Positions 33,889 to 44,155 of a stretch of 64,000 nt of DNA are shown piece after piece. The number at the start of each line of letters is the position of its first letter. The stretch's first letter is position 1. The position numbers and the translations under genes are program-made. Below the pieces are notes generated by a model, which saw only the letters and a list, made by a program, of their open reading frames with translations, was not told the DNA's origin and ran no database searches. Source of the DNA: Ariolimax columbianus (lineage: Eukaryota; Mollusca; Gastropoda; Stylommatophora; Arionidae); assembly GCA_036924085.1 (NCBI GenBank), contig JAVGWX010000012.1, positions 3,031,099 to 3,095,098 of the forward strand, read 5' to 3'.

Positions 33889-34448
33889 TGAAGATAAATA
33901 ACGATGTCAATGTTTGAGACACCAGATCAAGTCAGAGAATGGCACAGACAGATCTGTTGTCGGTTGATAGGATTACACAGTCACCAACAAAGACCATACT
34001 CACATGGAGACGGGACGAGTCCTTACCTCTATCAGAGCTGATGTTCGGACATACAGACCTGGCCCCGTATTTAAACATTCACCTATGTGGAGCATTACGT
34101 TGCATTTATTTAAATTATGCATACATTAAGGAAAATATTGCGAGAGTAGCCTTTGATCATATACAAATCTATCATTTACACCTGTAATATCATAAGCTGA
34201 TCAAGATATCGTGCCCGTATTTCTGTCTGTTGACATGGGCGTCGATTTTTAATAAGAATTGTCCAAATTGCAAATATTCACGTTATATCAGTGTATTAAC
34301 GGGGAATCACAACTATCATGTGGCGTCATGTGTAGTTTTTTGAAGGCACTCATAGGCAGGTGCCACCTCAGTCTTGACTCACTATACGATTACATGACAA
34401 GGTGATGAACAATACAACATATACTTAGATTTTGTTGTTTTCTTCCTA
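33889..34448. other. Unassigned sequence between array and mariner remnant
   Basis: Contains a candidate promoter on the minus strand (separate entry). The plus-strand open frame at 33939-34187 is unrecognised. Confidence 0.4.
34027..34076 (-). promoter_or_regulatory. Candidate TATA promoter and short non-coding first exon
   Basis: On the minus strand TTTAAATA lies at 34075-34068. About 30 bases on is CATCAGCTCTGATAGAG, ending in GAG before GTAAGGACTC, a good donor at 34027/34026. The acceptor just upstream of the lectin ATG would complete a 5'-UTR intron of about 1.9 kb. This is inference; the exon would be only some 15-20 nt. Confidence 0.25.
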
Positions 34449-34708
34449 CAAGGCGTGTTCAAATGAAACGGGACCTAAATGCAACAATTGAACATACGTA
34501 CGATACGCATGATGACCCCACTTCTAGTGTAAACTGTTTCTGTTTCTGTTTTTAAGAATCGACGCCACTGCACTCCGGGCATAGCCATAGGTGCTCAGTC
34601 TCTCTCATCGAATGGCGTAAGGTATGGATGCTAATAGTCCCTGTAGCTCGCTGACTGTACACGCTCCTGCGCCGTCCTCTCATGCGCCCCACTCCTCTTG
34701 AACCTCGT

Positions 34709-34925
34709 TTACTGTCGAAACTTTGCAGGCTGTGCTATTTCGGTATCCTCATCCAGCAGACGGTCATTGGTTGATTTGAAAATGTCACTTCTTTCTATCA
34801 CCAATGTGCCCATGATGGGAGCCCGTGAAGCCAAGATGTCAGCTCTTTCATTGCCCTGAACCCTGACATGAGCAGGACAGTAGATTAGTGTAAACAGCAT
34901 GTACCAACCGTCCGATTTGCAACAA
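34709..34925 (-). mobile_element. LINE RNase H fragment inside the mariner remnant
   Basis: The minus strand reads WYMLFTLIYCPAHVRVQGNE, RADILASRAPIMGTL and ERSDIFKSTNDRLLDEDTE. This is the last catalytic block of the RNase H domain found in I/Jockey-type LINEs (CPGHAGV.GNERAD pattern). Short and 5' truncated. Confidence 0.75.
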
Positions 34926-34971
34926 TGCTTTGTCCTCCGACTCACAGTTTCCTCTGCAAACCGTTGAAAAC

Positions 34972-35124
34972 ATGGCGGGTGTGATACAGATTCTGTCCAT
35001 AGTTGAGCAGGGAGCGGTGATTCCATCTCTAACAGCTGAAGGATATCGACCAGTTGACATTCAACGTAAAATGCAGACAGCGTATGGTGACAGAAGTGTG
35101 TCGAAGACAACATTGCAGAACTGA
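34972..35124 (+). pseudogene. Mariner-type transposase N-terminal fragment
   Basis: Fifty codons from the ATG of MAGVIQILSIVEQGAVIP to a stop. They correspond to the paired-like helix-turn-helix start of mariner-family transposases (EQ..VI.FL..EG..P.DI..RM...YG pattern). The rest of the gene is deleted, so no transposase activity is possible. Confidence 0.65.
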
Positions 35125-35288
35125 ACAACGACGTTTAAAGACTGAGGAAACTATGAGTCGGAGGATGATGACATTTTGCAAACTTAACAGTTGGTATGTG
35201 CTGTTTACATCTGAAATGACTTCATCATGTGCATCGTACATATGTTCACTTAGTGCAGTTAGGTCCGGTTTCATTTGAACACGCCCCG

Positions 35289-35559
35289 TACTCGAGGTGT
35301 CGCCGATTTACTTCTGATTCACAATTCTAGAATCATCAACGAATAGCAGGACCATGATGGTGAGCTCCCTGCTCTTACTCTCTGGCCTTGAGCCTTGCAA
35401 GGTTAAACAGCCGACCATCCGACCTAGTGTGAAGGCAGATTCAATCATTACCAAAAACATGCTTCGGTAACAGCTCAAGGACGGTTTAGAACAGTGTTGG
35501 AACCAGAACACTTGCAACTTGTAATCCTGGCATTCAATCAGACAAGACAGTTAGCCAAA
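35289..35559. other. Unassigned spacer
   Basis: May include the tail of the LINE to its right. The frame at 35308-35517 on the minus strand is unrecognised. Confidence 0.35.
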
Positions 35560-38500
35560 TGACGTCTCAATTCTTATATGTCCTTTGCCTTGGAGAACCA
35601 CGTCGTACTAAGCACCTCTCGCAGGCCATCTCTCCATCTCATTGGTGGACGTGCTGGAGGCCGTCGAAAGCTGTAGGGCCCCCAGTACATAACTCCATGT
35701 GTCCATCGGTTGTCAGACAAGCGTATAACATGAGCCGCCCATCTGTATTGTTTTGATAACGTTGTATCCACGACATCATAGAAAGAGGTCTAGCGCCTAA
35801 TGTCAGTGATGTGCGTGGGGTCTCGTAGTGAGACTCGATGTCTGTCAGCGTCTGTTTTTCAGATGCTCCAGACTTCATAACCATATATCATGGCAGGAAT
35901 GACCTCGCTGTCGAATATGTGAGATTTCGTCGTGTCCTTTTTCATCTGCTGAAAGATGGGTTTGATTTGGTGAAAGCTGAGCCAACGTGTTGCTATCCTC
36001 CTTGAAATCTCACGATTCGGTTAGTGTGAGTTCATAATTTCCTGGCCCAGGTAGATGTAAAAAAGTATATATACAAAATATATTCAGCATGTACTGAGTT
36101 TGTGTCTGTTTAGTCTTAGACCAACAGCTATGCTAGCTTCGTTTAGCTCATTTAGGCAATTCTCAGCTTCTTTGGCGCTGATGCTGATGATGTCAGCTAT
36201 ACATCGTAGCTGATTAAGCATTTCACCGTCTATGCTGACACACATGTCTTCCCGGTGGAGTTCTTTAAAGACTTCGTCAAAGACCACCGTTAAAAGTTTG
36301 GGAGATATTGTGTCACCCTGCCGAACGCACGATGAATCTGCACTTTTATCGGATGGTAGAACAGCGTGATGTTGGTTGAGCAAATCGAATTAACCTCCCC
36401 TATCAAGTGAAGATTTTTGGATATGGACACCTTGACTTTTAAGGGCATTTGTAACTGCAGTAATATCGATGCTATAAAACGCTTTTTTTCCAAATCCACT
36501 AAAACTGGACAGAAGGGCATGTGTACTTCTTTAGACCGCTCTATTATTTGATTGATGGTGAATAAGTGGTCATTAGTCGAGTAGCCTTTTCTGAAACCAG
36601 CTTGCTCTTGTGGTTGATTTTCATCTAGTTTACTTTTCTAATCTGTTCATGATCACCCTTGTAGAAAGCTTGTATATGGAGGGCAAATAGGACAATAGTT
36701 GGCAATGTCCTTCGTATCACCGTTTTTATGGATCAAAATTGTTTTGGACGTTTTCCATTGCTCAGGCATTTGTCTTTCGGCTAGGCAGTTGTTACAGATT
36801 TTAGTTAGCTCGACTCCTAGTGTATCTCCTCCAGCTTGAATTATCTCTGCAGTGACTCCATCTTATCTCTGCAGTGACTGCATCCAGACCTTGAGCTGTT
36901 CCTGTCTCCAGGCGTTTAATCGCATGACGCGTCGCATCTGTTGATAAATGTGTACAGGCTCCTTCATGTCTGTGAGTGGCTGTCCTGAGAATGTAATCTT
37001 CGATTCGAATATGTTTTTGTAGTAAATCGTGCATTATTCTTCTATCTCCGCTCTGTCCTCTAAGATGGTACCATCCGACATTTTAAAAGCATTTCAGAGC
37101 TTTCAGGACTGGTGGAGATCATGTCTACATTTGATTGTACTGCGGCCGTTTTTGGCTGCGGTGGTGAATTTGTTCAGACTGTGCTGGTCGTAATCCTCTT
37201 CCAGTTTACGCCTAATTAGCAGGTTGATCTCGAATAGTTGTTTCATTGGTTTGACCATCGGGTTTTTGGCCTTCTTCTAGTTGTTACAAGTTTTACGGTG
37301 GATCACTGAATCTCCCACATTTCTTGGCTTTAGGCATGTTTGCTGCAGTGACGCAGTTGTTCAGATGTCATAACACAGTGACGCAGTTGTTCAGATGTCA
37401 GAACAAAGTGACGCAGCTGTTCAGATGTCATAACACAGTGACGCAGTTGTTCAGATGTCATAACACAGTGACGCAGTTGTTCAGATGTCATAACACAGTG
37501 ACGCAGTTGTTCAGATGTCATAACACAGTGACGCAGCTGTTCAGATGTCATAACACAGTGACGCAGTTGTTCAGATGTCATAACACAATGACGCAGTTGT
37601 TCAGATGTCATAACACAGTGACGCAGCTGTTCATATGTCATAACACAGTGACGCAGTTGTTCAGATGTCATAACACAGCGACGCAGTTGTTCAGATGTCA
37701 TAACACAATGACGCAATTGTTCAGATGTCATAACACAGTGACGCAGCTGTTCAGATGTCATAACAAAGTGACGCAGTTGTTCAGATGTCATAACACAGCG
37801 ACGCAGTTGTTCAGATGTCATAACACAGTGACTCAGTTGTTCAGATGTCATAACACAGTTGTTCAGATGTCATAACACAGTGACGCAGTTGTTTAGATGT
37901 CATAACACAGTGACGCAGTTGTTCAGATGTCATAAAAAAGTGACGCAGTTGTTCAGATGTCATAACAAAGTGACGCAGTTGTTCAGATGTCATAACACAG
38001 TGACTCAGTTGTTCAGATGTCATAACAAAGTGACGCAGTTGTTCAGATGTCATAACACAGTGACGCAGCTGTTCAGATGTCATAACACAGTGACGCAGCT
38101 GTCCAGGTGTCCTAACACAGTGACGCAGTTGTTCAGATGTCCTAACACATTGAATCAGTTGGTCAGATGTCCTAACACATTGACAACGCTGTTCAGATGT
38201 CCTATCACAGTGACGCAGCTGTTCAGATGTCCTATCACAGTGACGCAGCTGTTCAGATGTCCTATCACAGTGACGCAGCTGTTCAGATGTCCTATCACAG
38301 CGAAGCAGCTGTTCAGATATCCTATCACAGTGATGCAGCTGTTCAGATGTCCTATCACAGCGAAGCAGCTGTTCAGATATCCTATCACAGTGACGCAGCT
38401 GTTCAGATATCCTATCACAGTGATGCAGCTGTTCAGATGTCCAAGCAAATGTTTCGGGCGACAGGTCGGTGATCCTGTACATAGCCAGATCTGTTGTTGA

Positions 38501-39290
38501 ATTTATTCAGTAAGCTTATCGACATCCAGGACGGGTGGGGTCAGGTATCTCCTTTTGTGAGAGAGGGTATTCATGTGCAAGGTTGCCTGTACTGGTCTGA
38601 GGTAACTGTCGATACTCAGCTGATGAAATACCTTAAAGTTAGTGGCAAATGTGACGTCTTTGCTCTTCACATGATCGGTCGTTGATTTGGTTTCCTAGTT
38701 AGGGGAGTTCCAGTACCACCAATTGTCAGCCAATTTTTTGAAGTAGCTTTTCATGATGTACATCTTGTACATCTCAGCAAAGACAGCCAGTCGTTCATCT
38801 TTTGTATTTCTGTTATCATCAGAGAAGGTACCAAGGCAATGTTCTCCTGACTTTTGCCAGCCAGCTCTGGCGTTAAAGGCCGCAGTGGCGACTGTATGTT
38901 GATAGTTGTAGTTGTTCTTTCAGCAGTTCATAACATTTTTCAACAACATCATAGCCGCTGTGAGGCGCATATCCCTGAATGATCAGGAGTGACTTCGTCT
39001 GACCATGTACTTTCAACCAAAGTGTCGCAATTATGTGACTGACGATCTCAATAGATTGAATATTAGATGTGTGGCGTTTGGCAACCATAAAGCCAACCCC
39101 ACCAACCTGATATTGGCCGTCTCCAGCACCAGTGTGAATCTCAGCGCCCAAGTCGCGGCAAGCATGGTGCGATTCGGAATGTGCGCGAGTCTCAGATAGC
39201 CTGATGACGTCATAATTTGCAATTTTGAAATTGACAAAGAAATGGTTCTGTTTATGTATTCCAAAACCAGTTTAAAGATTACAAAGAATG
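35560..39290 (-). mobile_element. RTE-like LINE remnant, EN to C-terminus, split by a 30-bp array
   Basis: Minus-strand order follows an intact element. Endonuclease (39264-38480): GDGQYQVGGVGFMVAKRH, LLIIQGYAPHSGYD, ERLAVFAEMYKMYIMKSYFK. The array is at 38445-37335. Linker (37280-37080): IRRKLEEDYDQHSLNKFTTA. RT: MPEQWKTSKTILIHKNGDT (36750-36700), GYSTNDHLFTINQIIE (36590-36540), RQGDTISPKLLTVVFDEVFK (36320-36260), NELNEASIAVGLRLNRHK. C-terminus (35884-35574): SKQYRWAAHVIRLSDNRW and RPPARPPMRWRDGL. The palm box is changed to IADII. Multiple frameshifts; inactive. Confidence 0.82.
37335..38445. repeat. 30-bp minisatellite, about 37 copies, between EN and RT of a LINE
   Basis: Core gacgcagttgttcagatgtc then ataacacagt. 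Toward the right end the tail changes to ctatcacag, so there is a left-to-right gradient of variants. The period is a multiple of three; open frames on both strands (TVTQLFRCHN and CVMTSEQLRH repeats) are by-products. Confidence 0.96.
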
Positions 39291-39407
39291 ATCTAAGATG
39301 TAGGCCTGGAAACCATGATCGAAGGTGTCGAGATGAACAATGATATCAGCCACAGCTAGCTTGTTAGTTGTTGTTATTTGGATCGTGTAGCGTGGATTCT
39401 ACTTACC
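39291..39407. other. Short spacer between LINE remnants
   Basis: No recognisable feature. Confidence 0.35.
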
Positions 39408-40078
39408 TTAACTTAAAGGTTTTATACTGGTTTAGAAGACTCATCAGAGCATGTATACAACCAGTTACATCTGTATTACCCTGCTCTAAAAGCTCTGCGC
39501 ATCTAATCTATTCTTAACGCATTAACTGTCTCTGCCTGCACTAACTCCAGGGGCAATGCATTCCAAGCATTTAACTCTCTGATTAAAATGTGTATTAATA
39601 TTAATCTGTTTTTGTGCCTTCTTGTTCACGTTGGTGGTTGTATTTTGAAAAGATTGTCATAGTTTAATTTAACCTTTCCTGTGATTATCTTATAAACCTG
39701 TATTCACTTCGAATTCTTCTCTTTTCTAGACACTGTAGGCCTGTTTTTCTGAGTCTTTCCTCATCTGTAATTCTGGAATCCCACTATCAGCTTTGTCGCT
39801 CTTCTGTGTATTTTATCCAGCATGTTTATATCCCCTCTATGATAAGGACTCCACACCTGTACACAGTACTCCAATCTAGGTCTAACCAATGCTTAATACA
39901 GTTTGACTATCACTTCCTTATTCCTATATTCAATATTTATTTTTATCATACCTAACATTTAATTTGTCTTATTCACTGCTGCCTGGACTTATTCACTCAC
40001 CTTACCTGTATGTTCTATTTTAACCCCTAGTTCCTTTTCCTTATCTTACTGAACTGTGACACTTTGAATGCGGCTAGA
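39408..40078 (-). mobile_element. CR1-like LINE 3' end
   Basis: Reverse complement of the same 3' region as 17849-18835 and 32615-33115. It begins at the left with ccttaacttaaaggttttatactgg (the terminal CTTAAC-type repeat) and continues through gcaatgcattccaagca, ctcttctgtgtattttatcc and ggactccacacctgtacaca. 5' truncated. Confidence 0.82.
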
Positions 40079-40914
40079 AGCAGGGATAACTTCGATTTAC
40101 TCCGTCATGCTCGCCAGTCGCGGGGATGGGGGGAGATGCTACGTAAACACACTTAAACCACCTCACCTTGAACGTCACCTTCCTACCCACGCTTATGTGG
40201 CGGGTGAATCGTTGTTGTAAGCAGAAGAAGCACCCATCTTGCTTGGCACCGGAAGTGTTTAACACGACATAGAATTCCAACTGGTTGGGATATGCCACCA
40301 TCAGATTGGACTGTTCCTGTCATGCATCATGGAACGATATTTGTAGTCGTAGAACGTTGTTTAGGCAGGCTATTTTAAAAAGGATTTTGAAGAGACCATC
40401 CTTAATAACCAAATCAATTGAATTCCTCAGATCAATGAAGGCGACATTAAACGATATGAACTGCTCGCGCGACTGTTCCTTAGTTGTCGAAGAGAGACAG
40501 TCATTTCGATGGTTGATCTCCAATTCCGGCATGCACACTGTGACTCCAGGTACACTATCTCAGCCAATGTCTTTAGTCCTATCAGGATTACTCTGTCGAA
40601 AACATTGAGAACAGCACTGAAAGGAGATACACCACGATAGTTGTTACAGTTACTTCTATCACCTTTCAATTGGTATTCTATTACAACCTGTGCATCTCTC
40701 ATATCTTGAGGTATAGTGGCTTATTTCTAGCACTGGCATAAAATCATATACAGCGGTTTCAAAAGTGTATTCTTACAGCGTTTGGTCGAATCAGGTGGCT
40801 TCCCATCGGTGCCTAGTGCTTTTCCTGGGGCCAAGCAAACAATACCTTTATTCAGATCGTCTATAAATGGTTTTAATTCCAGCTCGTGCACCGTAATTGT
40901 TAGATTGACTATAT

Positions 40915-41120
40915 TGTCACATGAGCTATTGTCACATTAGCAATTGTCACATGAGCTATTGTCACATGATCTATTGTCACATGAGCTATTGTCACATGAG
41001 CTATTGTCACATGAGCTATTGTCACATGATCTATTTGCAGATGAGCTATTGTCATATGAGCTATTGTCACATGAGCTATTGTCACATGATCTATTAGCAC
41101 ATGAGCTATTGTCACATGAG
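40915..41120. repeat. 15-bp minisatellite, about 14 copies, inside RTE-like LINE
   Basis: Core gagctattgtcacat with gatctatt and cagatgagc variants. It follows directly the conserved HHSELYS codons on the minus strand, adding in-frame CDNSS or SCANR type pentapeptides. Confidence 0.95.
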
Positions 41121-41365
41121 TAGAGCTCAGAATGATGCTCAAGCCATAGATCCATCTGCTTTCCTTCATCTGTTATTTTCTCATCAGTTATAGATTTGAG
41201 CGGGGGAAGTTTTCTTATTTGCAGGAACAATAACTTTCTTTATACCGTCGTACATTTGTCTGATGTTCCCTGTTCGTGCTGCGGCCTGGCTATGTTCACT
41301 GAGCTGTAATCCAATACACGTTTCCACAACGACGAGCTGGTTTCTGACAGACTTTAAAGTTGTGC

Positions 41366-41565
41366 AGAATACCTGCATTTAAAAGCCAGAATACCTGCAT
41401 TTAAATGCCAGAATACCTGCATTTAAATGCCAGAATACCTGCATTTAAAAGCCAGAATACCTGCATTTAAAAGCCAGAATACCTGCATTTAAATACCAGA
41501 ATACCTGCATTTAAAAGCCAGAATACCTGCATTTAAAAGCCAGAATACCTGCATTTAAAAGCCAT
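41366..41565. repeat. 22/23-bp minisatellite, about 9 copies, inside RTE-like LINE
   Basis: Core cagaatacctgcatttaaaa followed by gc. The first unit overlaps the LINE sequence gtgcagaatacctgc, so the unit is taken from the LINE linker. Confidence 0.94.
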
Positions 41566-41954
41566 TGTATTCAGTCCGAGCAGCGCACCTGGCCTAAACG
41601 ACTGGTATCGTATCCTTCACTGTCGCTTCAAACCAATCATCTGATTCTAAATTCAGCAGAGTTTAGTGCTATTGATGGCGTTTCCAAGATGTTGCTGGAT
41701 TATGTATTGAGAGTTTCCTCAAAAAAATTTGAACATATTTTGATTACCGCAGAGTCCGACATTCCAACTAATTTGGTTCGTGGCTTACCTTTGCTTATTG
41801 TGTTATAGAACTTCTTTGACTGACATTTTTTTTACAGCAAACAAATGAATGATTTGTGTCGCAGCCTGCACTGTGATAACAGCGCTAACAGAGAGCACCC
41901 TTGACAACCGTAAGAGCCATGTTAATGTCAGTTCTGTCATCTTGGGTGCATTCC

Positions 41955-42565
41955 GATATCTTAGGGTTTGGTCTGAAAGTAAGAGTTGGTCACACAAATA
42001 CTCGGTAGACACAGCATTCTTAGAACAGTTCATTTGGTCTGAAAGCGGGAGTTGGTCACACAAATACTTGGTAGACACAGAACTCTTAGAAAGGTTGGTT
42101 TGGTCTGAAAGTAAGAGTTGGTCACACAAATACTTGGTAGACACATAATTCTTAGAACAGTTGGTTTGGTCTGAAAGCGGGAGTTGGTCACACAAATACT
42201 TAGTTGACACAGAACTCTTAGAACAGTTAGTTTGGTCTGAAAGCGGGAGTTGGTCACACAAATACTTAGTTGACACAGAACTCTTAGAACAGTTAGTTTG
42301 GTCTGAAAGCCGGAGTTGGTCACACAAATACTTAGTTGACACAGAACTCTTAGAACAGTTAGTTTGGTCTGAAAGCGGGAGTTGGTCACACAAATACTTA
42401 GTTGACACAGAACTCTTAGAACAGTTAGTTTGGTCTGAAAGCCGGAGTTGGTCACACAAATACTTAGTTGACACAGAACTCTTAGAATAGTTAGTTTGGT
42501 CTGAAAGCGGGAGTTGGTCACACAAATACTTAGTTGACACAGAATTCTTAGAACAGTTGGCAATC
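41955..42565. repeat. 66-bp minisatellite, about 9 copies
   Basis: Units contain tttggtctgaaagcgggagt, tggtcacacaaatacttagt and tgacacagaactcttagaac. The minus frame is open as 22-residue repeats (YLCDQLPLSDQTNCSKSSVS). The right-hand units are nearly identical and alternate gcggga/gccgga; the left-hand ones are more diverged. It lies at the upstream (EN) side of the RTE-like remnant. Confidence 0.95.
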
Positions 42566-42864
42566 CTCACAAATGTTGCCAACTTTAAATTTGCTAAAAC
42601 AAGAAGTCCTCTAGTCTTGATCAGCGCTCACTCTAGAATTGATGTTACCTAGTAGAACAAGTTATTTTCAACTATGCATACTCTGATGTCTGCAGATGGT
42701 GATCTCATAACTGATCTTTGACTTCAGAAGAACAGCACAAGGTTTCTGCACATGCACTGACAAGGCTGACGGGAGCTACTGTAGGATAAAGATGAAGTGC
42801 AAGAAGGCGCTCTGAACCATCTTCGCCTGCTTCAAATGTGTAGTAGATGTTTGTTTACCGTCAA
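42566..42864. other. Unassigned spacer
   Basis: The plus strand near 42730-42830 encodes a short cysteine-containing stretch (GFCTCTDKADGSYC) without clear identity. Confidence 0.35.
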
Positions 42865-43945
42865 GCATATACCACGATCTCGCTATTGGTCGTTAACCAC
42901 GATCTCTCTATTGGTGGGGGACCATAATCTCTCTATTGGTGGGGGACCATGATCTCTCTATTGGTGGGGGACCACGATCTCTCTATTGGTCGTGGACCAC
43001 GATCTCTCTATTGGTCGTGGACCATGATCTCTCTATTGCTGGAGGACCATGATCTTTCTATTTGTGGTGGACCATGATCTCTCTATTGGTCGTGGACCAT
43101 GATCTCTCTATTGGTGGTGGGCCATGATCTCTCTATTGGTGGTGGACCATGATTTCTCTATTGCTGGAGGACCATGATCTTTCTATTGGTGGTGGACCAT
43201 GATCTATCTATTGGTGGTGAACCATGATGTATATATTGGTGGTGGGCCATGATCTCTCTATTGGTGGTGGACCAAGATCTCTCAATTGGTCGTGGACCAT
43301 GACCTCTCTATTGGTGGTGGACCATGATCACTCTATTGGTGGTGGGCCATGATCTCGCTATTGGTGGTGGACCATGATCTCTTTATTGATGGTGGGCCAT
43401 GACTTCTCTATTGGTTGTGGGCCATGATCTCTCTATTGGTTTGTGGACCATGACCTCTCTATTGGTGGTGGACCATGATCTCTCTATTGGTGGTGGGCCA
43501 TGATCTCTCTATTGGTGGTGGGCTATGATCTATCTATTGGTGGTGGACCATGCTCTCTCTATTGGTGGTGGACCATGATCTCTCTATTTTTGGTGGGAAA
43601 TGATCTCTCTATTGGTTGTGGACCATGATATATCTATTAGTGGTGGACCATGATCTCTCTATTGGTGGTGGGCTATGATCTCTCTATTGATTATGAACCA
43701 TGATCTCTCTATTGGTGGTGGCCATGATCTCTCTATTGGTTGGGGACCATGATATATCTATTAGTGGTGGACCATGATCTCTCTATTGGTTGGGGACCAT
43801 GATATATCTATTAGTGGTGGACCATGATCTCTCTATTGGTGGTGGGCTATGATCTCTCTATTGATTATGAACCATGATCTCTCTATTGGTGGTGGCCATG
43901 ATCTCTCTATTGGTTGGGGACCATGATATATCTATTGAAATCACG
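42865..43945. repeat. 25-bp minisatellite, about 43 copies
   Basis: Core accatgatctctctattggt followed by ggtgg. It is diverse (gatata, gatttc and tcgtgg variants). The block from about 43613 to 43745 (tatatctattag, ggctatgat, attatgaaccatg) recurs at about 43795-43930, a higher-order duplication. Confidence 0.95.
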
Positions 43946-44155
43946 TATAGACGATCGACTTTATGAGAGACATTTCTGTGTATGATTAGGACAAGCATCA
44001 GTTAGTTAATCGATAGAGAGGGCCGCTATTCTCTTCACCTTTAGGCGAGTGACTAAGAGTGAAAATTGTATCGACTCCCTCTGAATAATTTTATTCTAGT
44101 GAAATGTTGTTTTGGTTCTTGCTACTTCAGAGTGCATGTGAAGAGGGTAGGTTTT
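43946..44155. other. Spacer up to the recent LINE insertion
   Basis: Ends with the 12-bp target-site copy AGGGTAGGTTTT at 44144-44155. No gene recognised. Confidence 0.4.

Larger units (their letters stand above)
34449..35288 (+). mobile_element. Deleted Tc1/mariner-type DNA transposon with terminal inverted repeats
   Basis: About 35-bp terminal inverted repeats: GGCGTGTTCAAATGAAAC near 34451 on the plus strand and the same on the minus strand from about 35286. They have a few mismatches and are flanked by TA at 34447-34448 and 35289-35290, the target-site signature of this superfamily. A transposase N-terminus is at 34972-35124 (IVEQGAVIPSLTAEGYRP, DIQRKMQTAYGDRSVSKTT), a helix-turn-helix type region; the catalytic domain is missing. 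A LINE RNase H fragment sits between the left end and the transposase start. Confidence 0.8.
40079..41990 (-). mobile_element. RTE-like LINE remnant carrying three minisatellites
   Basis: On the minus strand, near 41980-41800 a block resembles the endonuclease tail (...GCDTNHSFVC). The linker follows at 41660-41580 (ESDDWFEATVKDTIPVV, ARCAARTEY) and 41378-41110 (CIGLQLSEHSQAAARTGN, IRQMYDGIKKVI, DEGKQMDLWLEHHSELYS). RT follows at 40702-40285 (YQLKGDRSNCNNYRGVSPFS, VYLESQCACRNWRSTIEM, FNVAFIDLRNSIDLVIKDG). The order matches an intact RTE-like element. Arrays interrupt it at 40915-41120, 41366-41565 and upstream at 41955-42565. Inactive. Confidence 0.78.

Noticed and set aside
41803..42582. 259-codon frame of 22-residue repeats as a possible secreted repeat protein
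   Set aside because: No signal peptide; it overlaps a LINE remnant and the 66-bp array explains it.
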